Below, piece after piece: positions 12,601-24,853 of a stretch of DNA of 64,000 nt. Where the stretch lies: NCBI RefSeq assembly GCF_037975245.1, contig NC_092576.1, positions 3,543,001 to 3,607,000 on the forward strand. The letters run 5' to 3'. The first letter of the stretch is position 1; each line of letters begins with the position of its first letter. The stretch comes from Apostichopus japonicus. Its lineage: Eukaryota; Echinodermata; Holothuroidea; Aspidochirotida; Stichopodidae. Made by a program: the position numbers and the translations under genes. The notes below the pieces were generated by a model. The model did not search any database. It had not been told where the DNA came from and saw only the letters and a program-made list of their open reading frames with translations.

Positions 12601-15600
12601 TTCTTGAAAAGTATTTTCTATTTTGTGTAATTCAATACCCATTACACTGTATGTTCTATTCTTTGTAATGCAATACCTATTACACTGTACGATATATTCT
12701 TTGTAATTAAATTTGGAATAAACTTAAATATATTGAATTTGAATTAAATGTGAATTGATTCCATTGAAAGACAATTTTTATTCGATTTCTGTAGTTAATG
12801 GACATAATGATACAACGGATGGAAATCTTTGGGTTACTGAATTTGGCGCACTGGTGATAAATAACGTTACAAGAGACGATATCTCAGTGTACACGTTACA
12901 ATATATTGATTCTAAAGGACAACAGTATCTTCACACCTTTATAGTTATAGGTAAGAGTAATAGTTAAGTTAATAGTAATAGTAAAAGTTAAGGCTACAAA
13001 TTTCATTATCATTATTATGTTTTGCAAAGCAAAACTTTAGTTATTGATTCTAAAATATGATCACATCTTTTATAGTTATATGTAAGAGTAAGAGTTAATG
13101 CAAAATGTTTAATTGTCATGATTATTTTTTGCAAAGCACAACTTTAGCTATTGATGCTAAAGGACAGAAATATTTTCATACCTTTTCATAACATTAATAG
13201 TTAATGCTAAGCATTTCATTTTCAGTTTATTTTCAAAGAAACACTTTAGTTATTGTTAATAAAGATGTATTTGATATGTTGTTCGCAAGCCAACGAAGCG
13301 CATGGTACCACTTTGCTATGTGGAGGGTTTGGTACTTTGTGGCCAAGTAAGTCTAGATTTTATGATAAAAAACGAGGTTTGCTTACCACTGTGGGGAAAA
13401 TACTCACATTGTTTTACAGAAGAATGTAACATGATATGTTCCTGCATGTAGGGAAAGACTCAAGGAACGAACAGATTAAACTATATGATTTAAACTGATT
13501 GTCTCGGGTGAGTTGGTATAATAGCGGGGTTGATAAGATGGGTGTAGGTCAAATAACGACACGGATTTGGAGTAGCTATCGTATATTGATTATTATTATT
13601 ATTTACAGTTGACAATAGGTGGCCTGACTTCTGACTACAAGTAAAAATCCTGAAATAAACAAATTTACTGGTGTAACTACTTTAAAACCTACACGTTTTA
13701 CTATGAGGATGACAAAGGGTCGGAAATACTACAATATAACGGGAACAGCAGTGGGAATAAACCCACTTAACTATGTGTGAGGAAAAAAAGTAACTTAGGC
13801 GATGTATTACAATACAAACTAGTGGAATTTAACTGTGATGTAGATATAGTCAAATTTCTCCAACAGTTTCCTTACTGTTTGTCTGGAAAATTTGGTAGAG
13901 TACAATTCCTTCACACATCATCAACCTGATTTCACTTACTTGTGGAACATTGCTTATACACTTGGTATTTTCTATATAACACAAGTTACATATATATTTA
14001 TGTCTGATTACAACGGCTGTGGAGACCAAACTACCTCCATGGTAGGCCATGGAGTGGTTACGCCCATTACCTCCAGAAACAAAATCATTTATATTGACCC
14101 AGTTACCAGACCTCAAATACTATTCACAACATCACTGGCTGACTCACTTGGTTACTGGACTGCGCATTCGTACGTTGATTCGTTATACATATTCAAATAT
14201 TAAGCATGCATATATCACCAGCTGCTTTGGTGTAAATTCTTTGCCCGTAATATTTGCAACACCTAAAAGTTACAGTGATGAACATGTTACATAGACTAAC
14301 CTGCATAGTTCGTCAAAATGAACGCTTTGCAATATCTCTGTAAATTATGATTTGCATTGTTTATTTCAGATTGCCCTTCTACTGTTTACATCCAGCACGG
14401 ATCTGATGGACTCATAAAATGTTATTTCCCTCAGTCTCAGAGGATATTTTGGTACGATTCAACGTCACGAAATGCTCGACCAATCATAAGTCTTGAAGAA
14501 GGCCAGACGTCTGGGTCAGGATACTCTGATGGGAAATACGACATTCTCAATAACGGTGGTCTGTTGATCAGGAATACTACATTCAACGATCAAAGAACAT
14601 ACCGTGTTATAGTCATTGTGTCCAATATATCTACGTTTACGGTAGATCAAAGAGTCGTTATTTATGGTAAGTCAGTATGCTCTTTAAGGAATTGGTTCCA
14701 TAGAACTAACTCGGCGAAGCTGGGTTTGGTTGAACTGGGCTGGATTAGGCCAGTCTGGTCTGGGTTGGGCAGAGTTGGTTTAGTGGGTGGGGCTGGATTG
14801 GGTTTGGTGAGTTGGGCTGGATTAGGCCAGTCTGGTCTGGGTTGGACAGAGCTGGATAAGTAAGCTGGGTTGGGTTGGGCTTGGTAGTGCCTAGATAAAG
14901 CTATTTTGGTCAGTGCTGAGAATCAGTTGGAAAGCAAGTTGTTAAAGATATAATTTCGATGCTTTGGAAACTTAATTTCAAACTGTTTTTTAATCTTCGC
15001 ATAATTGCATTTATTCTACAGCAAACACCCAAACAGCGGTGTTATCAATAAATGTTTGTGGGGTAGACAGCTTCTGTTTAGTCAAGAAAACTTCAACACC
15101 TCTGGTATGTCGAGAATCGAAAACAGGACCTAATACTTTATTGACCTGGACAAGAGTTACATCAGGTGGAACACAATTAGCAGAGGCTACAAGGTATGCG
15201 TCTTTCGACGGAAGCCTCTACGAGACCTACATCTCAACCAATGTGACTTTTAATCTAAAACACCGCGTGATTGTTTACATATGTACATCTACAATAAATA
15301 TTCCATCTAAACCAGTAAGACAAATTGTTGTAATGGTCGAAGATGAGGACAAAGACTTCGCCACTAGTGCATTACTACCGACGTATTATAGAGAATATGA
15401 TGACGTCAAATTACTTTGCACCAATGAGAATCCTATATATTTCGTGTGGAAGAGAAAGGTAAATGTTACAAACTATGAAACTATTGGATATTATTATGGA
15501 AGTAAATCGGGTGAAGTGAAACCTGGCTACAAGATTGGTGAGGATGGATCGTTACTCATCAAGAGCTTAACATATCCACAAGAAGGTGAATATGTTTGTA

Positions 15601-18600
15601 TCTTCAACACTGGTACTGGAGACGAATACAAACCTCACCGTGTCAAGTGTGTTAGTGAGTATATTTCAAGCTAGGAAAGATCAGTAATGGAACAGACAAT
15701 GTTACCATAATTGCCATCAGAGGGAATTGATTTTCAATATTTCCTTGTTTCAATTTCATTAATTAAATTAAACGGCAAAATCACTTTGCGTTTTAGTTAT
15801 ACAATGGAGGTACCTTCTTACCCAAGTTACTTTGTGCTTTACTTGTGTTATGAGGTCTTTGACTATTCATTGAATGTACATCTGTTGCTAGTAGTACAAT
15901 GGAGGTAACTTCTTAAACAAGTTGTTTTGTGATTTAATTGTCTTTGTTTGTTACTTGTAAAATTGTGGTTCTTTCTTACCCAAGTTACTTTGTGCTTTAC
16001 GTGTCTTCTTTTTTGTTTACTTGTAAAATGGAGGTATCATCTTACCCAAGTAACTTTGTTCTTTACTTGTCGCCATTGTTACTTGTATAATGGGGGTATC
16101 ATCTTACCCAAGTAACTTCGTGCTTTACTTGTCTTCGTTGGTTCCTGTACAATATAAAGTTTCCTTCTCACCCCAGTTACTTTTTGATGTATACTTGTGT
16201 TATGAGGTCTGTTCATACTATTCATTGAATCTGTCGTGCGTAGTTAAGTTTATCTGATTGTGTATACGTCGGGAATGTGGTAATACAAATTAAGTGTTAC
16301 GTAATCGCTATGCTATACATGCTTGCTCCTCTTTGGCTGTAGCTTTTATTGGATTGAGTTAGTTGTATTCAATCCGCCCAACAAAAAGGGGGTCTTCTTT
16401 TTACTACACATGATGCCTATCTATTCATTATCTGTCAACGTCGTTCTACTTTGCCGAATTTTACATTGCCGTTCTGTTCTGCCCGTGCATGCTTCCACGT
16501 GGGTTTTTAATGTATCATACGCAATGAAAACATCTTTGCCGATTTATCTATCTCGGCCTTTTGGCTACGATCATGTGTAGTATATGTTCTCTTTCGAGGG
16601 GAATGGTTATGCACACCCGACGATGATCTCACAGTCTTGATTCAAGGGGACTGCGGTTGAGAGCGGATCAGTTGTTCGGTAGTTTGGTTTTCGTGCCCAG
16701 GTTCTTTCCTGGGTGTCTTTTCTTAAAAAGTATCTCTCTCTCGCTTGTTGAACTTAGTTTCCGTCGATCCATTTACCTGGAGGAGATCCTAGTTCATTGT
16801 ATGTTCTCAATGTGGACTTATGTTGTAAATAACTTTTACTTCGAATCTTCTTACATATCTTTTCTCAAGGAACTTTTCTACAAAATATATTTTCGTCAAT
16901 TTCAAAACCAAACTCTTCTGAAAACCTAACTAGCCAACTCTACAGAAAAACTTTCGCCAACCTTCCAGGAACCACGCCCTGCTCTCAGCGACTTCACTCT
17001 ATTGCAAGTAATTGAAATTAATTCTTTATGAGTGTTTATGTAATTTATGTTTTAATTATAGTTTAACAGAACAAATTCTCCTTTCTTGTCTCTTCTTTTA
17101 TGGTCGTGAATGTTGGTTGATCTCGAGTGGGTGAATCCCTTTTAATAGATAGCAGTCACATAACACTTTACACTTGTCTTCATTATTACTAGTAAATGGA
17201 GGTACCTGCTTAGCACTTACCCAAATTACTTTGTGAGTGGTAAAACGGGTTAAAACAGTTTCTGATGTAAAGTTCTAGACTAATGACCTTACCTTCGCTA
17301 CAGCTAACTTTGTCATGATCTCACCTCTAGATAAACACGTCATAGAACTTTGGCGTGTGACTACTCTAATATTCATAACACGTTAACAAGAAAATGTTTA
17401 CTTAAGGTTAAAATAAGCTAGATATACGGCATGCTCCATGATTAATGTATGTCGTCCAGTTACAGAGTTGTTGACAATTGAACATTTATAATCATGGACG
17501 TTAAATATGAATCCAGCTTGCGGCTTTGATAAGCCAATGGTGGCTTCTTTGCGAGTTCCTGCTTGCAGGAGGATCTAAAATACATACATAAACAAACATA
17601 CACATTTTAGCAGAAATCGGTCAAACTCCCTTCCTGTTATCCTTTCAGGCACTCCACCTAATCCTGCACCGGGTATAATTGGCTGCTCAAACACATCCAA
17701 CTGCAAATTCAATGTTACCACGGGCGGATATCTCACGTGTTTAATCGAGGGCGTCCGTCCAATTGTTCATCCGAAATTGATCGAAGTTGACCACACTTTG
17801 TCTGTGGTAACATTTCGTCAGCCACAGTTAATAGTGAGAAGCGTAGGTTCATTATTCAACATATATGTTACATCTTACTACTCAGTAAATCCTGACAAAG
17901 ATTGGCAGTCATCCGATATTAAAGTGGCATGCATTATTACCTACGAAACTCTTGGACAATTCAAGACAGTTGTAACTTTACATCTTCCAAATAAAACAGG
18001 TAAGCTCCTAATAACTTTATATTTGTCAATTGAATTGTAATACTTAGCCTTGGTGGATAGGCTAAGGATAGACAACACATTAATTTACGTTAAGGTCAGT
18101 AAAGGCGAAAACCCCGTTTTGTAAGTAATAAAAGTCACTTTTTTTACTTGAATTATGTTAACTTTCCTTAGGTGAATCAAATAACTTCAATTACAATTGT
18201 AAGCATTGCATACGTTTTTAGCTTTCTGATAAGATATCACCGCAATGTTACTGATAATAATATATTTCAATTGAACTGTCTTTGAATAATTGTTACTTCA
18301 ATAGGATAATGCAAAATATAAACAATTTATCAGATACCATTTTTGTTTTGTTATCTTTGTTTAATTTTGATCAATTAGATAACAAGGAGAAAGGACTTAC
18401 GAAACATATTCCATTAACTGACAACACCGATACAGCTGAATCTTGTAAGGAACTTATAGTTATCATGTGAATATTGACTTTATTTGGTAAACAAACATAT
18501 TAAACATACCATGTTAGACGTGTTCTGATACAATCCCTGCCTGGCATTATCGCTACGCTTGCTTTGTTGCCACGTATGTATGTGGCAATTTGTTAGCTAG

Positions 18601-19422
18601 CTTCTATTTCCAAGCAATTAACGGTATGTTAATCTTTGTAAATATAACTCTTTGATAGCTAGCTTCCATTTCCAAGCAATGACTGGTATGCTAATCCGTG
18701 TAAATATAACTCTTCGATAACTAGCTTCCATTTCAATGCAATGACTGGTTTGTTAATTGGTTTAAATATAACTCTTTGATAACTAGCTTCCATTTCTATG
18801 CAATTACTAGTTTGTTAATCCGTGTACATATAACTCTTTGATAGCTAGCTTGTATTTCCAAACAATGACTGGTATGTTAATCCTTGGGAATAAAATTCTG
18901 CGATAACTAGCTTCCATTTCAATGCAATGACTGGTTTCTTAATTGGTTTAAATATAACTCTTTGATAAGTTGCTTCCATATCTATGCAATTACTAGTTTG
19001 TTAATCCGTGTAAATATACCTCTTTCATAGCTAGCTTCCTATAAAAAACTTTGTTGGTCTGTTGTAAAGTATGTAGGTGTTCTTTCCCAAAGACTTATAA
19101 CTATATGTAGCTGTCATTAGCTGTTATGTGGACTGTGTATTTTTTTTATATATTTCAAACCTCAAGCAGGATATAATTTAATAGATGTATGTCGTACAGG
19201 AACAAGACTTATAGCGTGATAAGCTAGAATAACACTTCGCATATGATTCTCAATATTTTATGTAAACTAACCATCAACATTCCTCTCATTTCTATTTCAG
19301 CGGCTGATTTCTGGAACATTCTTATATTCACATCGATAGTTGTTTCAATCGTCATAACAATCGTTGTCAAAGCTTTCTCTTTTAGAAATAAACAGCAAAG
19401 GGATAAAGCACGGGTACCATAA
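9375..19422 (+). CDS. Ig gene 1: five-Ig-domain type I membrane receptor (T-type)
   Basis: Predicted cell-surface Ig-superfamily protein of 606 aa. Exons: 9375-9423 (signal peptide MRLLVLITVIFSATVRG), 10803-10949 and 12795-12950 (Ig1), 14370-14666 (Ig2), 15022-15654 (Ig3 and Ig4), 17649-17999 (Ig5), 18379-18444 (linker), 19301-19422 (TM FWNILIFTSIVVSIVITIVV, then a 16-17 aa basic tail). All introns are phase 1 and the frame is open throughout. Ig4 is canonical (LLC, VWK, YVC). Ig1 and Ig2 lack the F-strand Cys (VYTL, YRVIV) but have an extra Cys near the start. In Ig5 the core Trp seen in the paralogues is Leu (TTG at 17791-17793). A 5' UTR acceptor may lie near 9329. Ligand and function are unknown. 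Of the four genes it has the most divergent signal peptide and Ig1; its 3' half matches gene 3. Confidence 0.85.
9606..9668. repeat. TA microsatellite
   Basis: Uninterrupted (TA)n of about 60 bp in the first intron of Ig gene 1. The open frames across it (YIYIYI) are artefacts. Confidence 0.95.
10105..10310. repeat. Tandem repeat, 20-21 bp unit
   Basis: About nine copies of ACACGTAAACAGCTTGAAAT with variants, in intron 1 of Ig gene 1. Confidence 0.75.
12110..12710. repeat. Minisatellite, about 37 bp unit, split by a SINE
   Basis: About ten copies of AATACCTATTACACTGTATG followed by TTCTATTCTTTGTAATTC. The array is interrupted at 12450-12611 by the U2-headed short element and resumes after it. 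It lies in the intron that splits Ig1 of gene 1. Confidence 0.75.
12450..12611 (+). mobile_element. U2-headed SINE-like element, 5'-shortened copy
   Basis: It begins GTGTAGTATCTGTTC, identical to nucleotides about 29-43 of U2 snRNA, then continues with a body not found in U2 (TTTCGAGGGGAATGG ... GAGAGCGGATCAGT ... TTTTCGTGCCCAGGTTCTTT, CCTGGG). The same body is present at 16550-16730, where the head is longer. The 3' end is CTTTTCTTGAAAAG. The insertion is inside a minisatellite, so a target duplication cannot be told apart from repeat units. Confidence 0.65.
14690..14890. repeat. G-rich simple repeat after the Ig2 exon
   Basis: Runs of GGGTTGG, GGTCTGGGTTGG and GGCTGGATTAGG follow the Ig2 donor. 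Shorter versions stand at the same place in the other three genes (about 28485-28545, 39825-39885 and 57000-57060). On the + strand they resemble G-quadruplex-forming sequence, but the G runs are mostly only 2-3 long. Confidence 0.5.
15790..16210. repeat. Minisatellite in the Ig4-Ig5 intron of gene 1
   Basis: Imperfect units of about 65 bp with the words GGAGGTATCATCTTACCCAA, GTTACTTTGTGCTTTACTTG and TTACTTGTA. The homologous array in gene 3 is at about 40790-41180. Confidence 0.65.
16550..16730 (+). mobile_element. U2-headed SINE-like element, fuller copy with empty site in gene 3
   Basis: The head (ATCTCGGCCTTTTGGCTACG, then ATCATGTGTAGTATATGTTC) matches the first 40-odd nucleotides of U2 snRNA with few changes, then the sequence leaves U2. 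The body is shared with 12450-12611 and the end is TCTTAAAAAG. Direct repeats TATCT flank it (16545-16549 and 16731-16735). The homologous intron of gene 3 has no insert and reads TAATCT at 41538-41543, which fixes both borders. The U2 part stops before the U2 stem II and Sm-site region, so it cannot be a working U2 gene. Confidence 0.7.
18600..19040. repeat. Tandem repeat, about 60-62 bp unit, about seven copies
   Basis: The unit contains GATAACTAGCTTCCATTTC, ATGCAATGACTGGT and TTAATCCGTGTAAATATAAC. It lies in the last intron of gene 1. Gene 3 has only one to two units at about 43411-43520, so the array expanded in gene 1 or collapsed in gene 3. Confidence 0.75.
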
Positions 19423-19599
19423 ACACAAAAATATTGAATTCTGACATAAATGGAAATAAATCTACTTCCAATGTTGCAACAGACAACGAACATGCAGAGC
19501 AAAGTACAGGCTTAGTTTTCTTTTCGTCTTGCTTGAAGGTATATATAAGTCAGAGATTTGACCCCCAAAAAATAATTTCTAAAAATCTTAACCATTGAA

Positions 19600-19624
19600 A
19601 ATAAATTATTTATGAAGAAATAAA
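19600..19624 (+). promoter_or_regulatory. Candidate poly(A) signals of Ig gene 1
   Basis: AATAAA at 19600-19605 and again at 19619-19624, about 180-200 bp after the stop codon. Both are conserved behind gene 3 at 44159-44164 and 44178-44183. Confidence 0.45.
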
Positions 19625-19969
19625 CCGTATAAACAGCTATTTAAGCAGTACTTAGCGACGATTATTACAAATGTATAGTTTACTGAAAAGTATTAGGAAA
19701 TTGACCAGAAAAATAAACAAAAAGTATTTTGACCAAATATTCTACCACATTTAATGAAACGTTGAATGTTGCGAATGTTGTCATGTCCTCCAAAGGAGAA
19801 GGGTCTTCATCACACAAACGATGGGCATTCACATTTCATGAATATTATAAGTAGTGAAACGTAATAACTTTATTGGATGAATAATGTTATTGTTATGGTT
19901 ATGATCCAACTATGTTTTGAATATTGTTTATCAATAGATATCACTTGCCTTTCTTTTTCTGTAGTCAGT

Positions 19970-20450
19970 AAACGTTACCATACTTGTATGGCTAATGTTT
20001 TGTAGTCAGTAAACGTTACCATACTAGTATGGCTAATGTTGTGTAATCAGTAAACGTTACCATACTTGTATGGCTAATGTTCTGTAGTCAGTAAACGTTA
20101 CCATACTTGTATGGCTTATGTGTTGTAGTCATTAAACGTTATCACATTAGTATTGCTAATGTTGTTTAATTAGAAACGTTACCATACTTGTATGGCTAAT
20201 GTTATGTAGACAGTAAACGTTACCATACTTGTATGGCTAGTGTTCTGTAGTCAGTAAACGTTACCATACTTGTATGGCTAATGTTTTGTAGTCAGTAAAC
20301 GTTAGCACACTAGTATGGCTAATGTTGTGTAATTAGTAAACGTTACCATCCTCGCATGGCTAATGTTCTGTAGTCAGTAAACGTTACCATACTTGTATGG
20401 CTAATCTTCTGTAGTCAGTAAACGTTACCATACTTGTATGGCTAATGGAA
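19970..20450. repeat. Minisatellite, about 41 bp unit, about twelve copies
   Basis: The unit reads GTAGTCAGTAAACGTTACCA followed by TACTTGTATGGCTAATGTT. It is downstream of gene 1. The homologous place behind gene 3 (about 44523-44565) has a single unit. Confidence 0.85.
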
Positions 20451-20459
20451 GCTTCTATT

Positions 20460-23240
20460 CTTGTCGTATTAAAAGCATTATCTTGTTAGTTATCGGTATG
20501 AATAAAAACTTAAATTGTCACGCTTTGTAACAAATTGACTGTCGGCATTAAATATGATAGTACAAAATATCAATGGTGATTTCAACGTTGTTCGATGTTT
20601 AACGCAGGAATATTAAGAGACAACAATTTCCTACTTCACCTCATTATAATCTACATGATGATAATCTTTTCTCTGATCTTAAAACAGTCTTCAATCATTT
20701 TAAAGACATTTTAATCATTGATGGTTCCAATTATCAGTCTTAATATTGGTTATCGCCACCAATTAACTCCATCAATATCTTTTTTTCACCCTATTCTTTT
20801 GTACGTATTTCTCTTCTTGTACAGAGAAAGATATCACTAGAGTAATGTCTGAAGCTTCTTTGAAGATAAAGTTGTTAAATAATTTGCTTTCTGGATTAGT
20901 AAGCAGCGGTATGGTTGCGTTAAAGTCGTTATTGCTCAAAGTATTGAGCCTTAATATGGAAATTGTTGATGTTATTCCTATGCCTAATCGTCTTAACCCC
21001 AAATGGTTCCCTATTTGTAGGCTGCTTCTTATATAAATTCTTAAGAAAATTTCTTTCCAGGATACTCAACTTGGAAAAGTGGTCAACTTGTCAATTTGGG
21101 CTTTTAGATGAGGAGACAGTCTCTATAATAGGCTGAACGTGTTTATTTCACTCATACTCCATACTCCTTGAAAAGGGGATTGATCTTAATGACACTGTTT
21201 CATATCTTTTCAAACAGTTTGACAAACTTTGATCACTTGTCTAAGAGTTACTTACATGGTAGTCTTTCTTCAACATTTGCAATTTATGACCACTGTCAGA
21301 CTGTAAGATCTCAAAAGAAGCTGTTTCTGGTGATCCGTACTATTCCACTCATGGTCTGCTGCTATGAATTCTTTGATGTTAATGATATCTATCGTTGTAG
21401 CAGTACGCCCTTTACAATTCTTCACGACGAGTACACATTTTCTCTCTATGGCTCAATACCTCTCTCGTTGAAAAGGAGCCCAATAAAAGGTTTCTGTAGT
21501 GGACTCTTTGTTCATTTTTTTGGGTAATGCCCTCGATAATATTTACCCACGTGCTAGAAAATTGTAATTTATTGATGTATTCCTAGCGGTAAACAATTAA
21601 ATTATGTTTTGCTATCTGTTGCTACTGCAAAAGTATTTGACCTACAATGTTGAGACTATTAAGCTGTAAAAAAACAAAAAACAGCCTCTCTATATTATCT
21701 TATATACGACTTTGCATCTTAAATGAAAGCAATCCTATATTTCAGTGGATCAATGTTGTTACCTATCTCATCGTGGTTATACGTTTAACTATCCCTAAAC
21801 TTAACCCTAACCCTAACACTACGTTTACAAATGACAATCCTTACTAGGCAAAATCTGCCATGAAGGCTGACGTGTCGGTGGACAAGGGAAAGTCCCTTTG
21901 ATCAGAGGTTGTAGGTCACATGTTATATTTGGATATTTGGAATGATCCTCTGTTAAACAGGGAAGAGTTGGATTAAAGCTCAGTACAATATTGTTTTTTA
22001 ATTTAATGCTTTTTCTACTTTAAACATTAAATATGTTATTTAAGTTAATGTAATGTATGATATACAAATGCCACGAGGTCAATGCATTTCCTATCATAGT
22101 ATTTGGCTCTCATTTAACTTATTATTTGCCTATGGAGTCTTTGCACATTAGATAAGCAATGTGTTATCTTATTAATTTATCTGTAATATGTGACCAGGAA
22201 TTTAAACTGAAGAAAAAAAGAGAAGACACTTTACAATGCCATCTGTGTATCAAGTTTCAATGGTGATCTACGGAATAAGTCCCTTCTGGTTAACAAGGAC
22301 TCGCCGAGTAGAACTCTTTTACATCAGTGCTTCTAGCAGTCTATTATTACGTTCCCTGTGTGGCACGTACTTTTAACAATGATCTGTGAATTACGTATTG
22401 CTACCTCTGAAATAGTTATTCGTTATTATGCTAGCGTAAATAAAAACAACAAAACTGGCCAGTCGGTCCAATAAGAGGTTTAGCACTCACTACTTTTTGA
22501 TGACTTGTTTTTGGTTGTTACAAAATGTGTTGCTTCTTTAAAAAAAATGGGGGCTGTTACTTGCTGGTTTTACATTAACCCCAATCTTTCAGTCAGCATA
22601 CTGAGCAATAAATGAATCTTAACTGTTGCAATGTTAGAAAGAATCATAAATGACATATTTGTGACTAATTAAGACACCCCTCACCCCTCCCCCCTGCCTC
22701 CCTTATAATGCTTAATAACTAAATTGTTTCCAAGTTTGCTGTTGTTAACAATGTTGTTAACATTGGTACTCAACAAATATAGTCAAATATAGTCAAATAT
22801 AGTCAATGTATCCGTATGGTTGGTGCAGTTCTTTATATAATGGTTAAGGTCCACTTCTTTGCGGAAACATCTCTAATATCATCATGGCGGTATAGCAACA
22901 AGTTTTGTTTTTAAATTTCAATAATATCAGGTTATATTAATGTTGTGAGAAACAAATGGGATCATCTTGTTTGATATAATCATATTGTTACACAATTTAA
23001 CAGGAATTCTTCCAAAGACAGGATAACTACAGAGTTTACCATAATCATGTGTTTCCAGTCATCATACTAAGAACACAAGAACTATGGTTAATAAACGTAG
23101 ACCACATAACTTGTTCAAAGGAGAAATAAACCCTGAGGTTTTGCATTGACCACATAGAAGAGACTAATATTCTTACACCATCTGTGAAATAACAAGTCGA
23201 AAATAACTTTCCCCAAATTTCCAGGAATTTTCTAACTATT
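20460..23240. other. Intergenic region between Ig genes 1 and 2
   Basis: No convincing exon. Parts of 20460-21700 and 22930-23240 are homologous to 44560-45600 behind gene 3. At 21280-21530 the minus strand is nearly open and aligns in frame to the minus-strand ORF at 44733-45065. A short telomere-like run (CCCTAA, about two and a half units) is at 21800-21820, and a 10-bp ATATAGTCAA triplet is at about 22780. Confidence 0.4.
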
Positions 23241-23261
23241 TTTTTTTCTCAACTACTCTTC

Positions 23262-24420
23262 TGGCGGCCGTTATTTAATTTCAATAGCGAGGGCACTTCA
23301 AAAATGACGTCAGCGAGCCACATAGTAAGTTCAACAGCTTCCCTCTCTCTTCATATGAATTGTACTCTTGCTTTTGGAGATTGTTTGGATGTTGATGCAC
23401 AATTCCGGAGTAGGGTGGGAGGAGCAGGGAAGGGAAAACGATATTATGTTATTCCTGACGGGAAATGTTTCCAGAGAAAAGAGAACGTACAAAAAGGCAG
23501 AAAAGCACCAGGCTTGCCCCTCCGTCGCAGAACTGATACTAGTGTTGGCAGTACAAGCATCAGAGTAACCGTCAGTGGCGGCCACGGATGTTCTATATGT
23601 CGTTGTCTCAGTTCCTCTACTGTGTATTCAGACTCTAATTCATAACATTGAAGTCCAAATACATGTTCTCTATTTTTAAGAAACATTTGACTAGATATTT
23701 CCTTAGTTCCTTAGTAGGACATGTTAGATAGGTTTCAATGTCGTTTTATTACAGCCGTTATAAAACCTTCGATATTTAAAAAAAAAAACACACACACATT
23801 TACACTCGAAAGATATTTTTTCTGCGGTTAAAACCTTTGAGAATGTATTATTGATAAAAACAGTCTTCTGTCTAACGCAATATACGACTTTCTTTTTGCT
23901 TGTGCAATTTTAATTATTGTTGGAATTGGCGACACTTTTCCGTTTAAATGCGATATGTGGCTCGCTTACGTCACGAAAAGTCGAAATTCAAAAAATAAAA
24001 GGCGAATGCCAAGGTTGAACATTACATCGACTTTTAAGGTGGAAAGATATGGTTTGAAGCATTTGTGTTGCTTCTGTCGAAAAGAGCGACTGCAAAAAGG
24101 CTAGGGTTCATTGTTCATTTAACAGCTGTATAGTTCAATATAAGTTCCATGGTAAGATAAGATATATATGGTGAATAAATTTGTTTATACACTGCAACTT
24201 TACCCGACATTGTCAGATACAAAGGTTACGCACGCAAAGGAACAAGTATTTATATCGTTTGAATCAAATGTTTTGAAATATTTTCCTGTAAGCCCGAGTT
24301 TGTTGTCTTGTTATTCAAACGACTAGACTGTTGTAATCCTGGGGAGCAAATTTTTGATTACTTTGATTCTATGTTTGGAAAGTATCAACGCCAAATCAAG
24401 GTATGTTTATCATTATCTCT
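23262..24420. other. Conserved upstream block of Ig gene 2 with minus-strand open frame
   Basis: This block recurs upstream of gene 3 (from 32605) and gene 4 (45593-46225, 47300-47850, 48430-48460). On the minus strand 23444-23686 is open and shares YTVEELRQR, TLMLVLPTLV and VLRRRGKPG with the open frame at 45743-46066. The copy at 32610-32800 has the same frame with one in-frame stop. I do not recognise the product. The block also has CRE-like words TGACGTCA (23304-23311) and TTACGTCAC (about 23969). It ends with GGAAAGTATCAACGCCAAAT and CAAG|GTATGT, a possible 5' UTR exon and donor. Confidence 0.4.
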
Positions 24421-24805
24421 CAATAATTAGTGTAATGTCTTAATAAATTCTGTATTAACTGTGTCCGATAGAGCTGCTACCTATAAAACTCGCCCCTATC
24501 TGCTAATTCCGCTGTACACTAGGAGCAAACGATGACATTGATAAATTATTAAGAGTTTCTGTCTTTGCTGCTTTTTGCGTTACTCCTAAGGGAAGTGTAC
24601 CTTAACTTCTTTTGGATGGATTAATTAATACCAGTACCGAAAACACACATCGTGCCAACGATCTCACTGGAAGATGAACTATAGATTATAACTGAACGGT
24701 ATGAGTATTACATGTGTGTTATCTGCAGTCTATACAAACAGCTGGATGGTTCACACATGTATATCTCCTATGTATTGATATACACTGAACTAGGCATTAG
24801 TTGGT

Positions 24806-24853
24806 TATATATATATATATATATATATATATTAATATATATATATTAATATA
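24806..24853. repeat. TA microsatellite
   Basis: (TA)n with short ATTAATA interruptions. TA tracts also occur at the homologous places at 35076-35098 and about 52270-52318. Confidence 0.9.

Noticed and set aside
13850-14300. Overlapping frames on both strands in the Ig1-Ig2 intron of gene 1
   Set aside because: No splice-compatible phase, no family features and no counterpart in the other three genes.
14690-14890. The Ig2 exon running on into the G-rich repeat as coding sequence
   Set aside because: The paralogues all splice at the donor after ATTTATG; the repeat is variable in length and shifts frame between genes.
16550-16730. A functional U2 snRNA gene
   Set aside because: Only the first 40-odd bases match U2; the branch-site region is followed by unrelated sequence and there is no Sm site or later stems.
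21795-21822. Telomere-like CCCTAA repeats
   Set aside because: Only about two and a half units, in the middle of a gene array; too short to mean a chromosome end or fusion.
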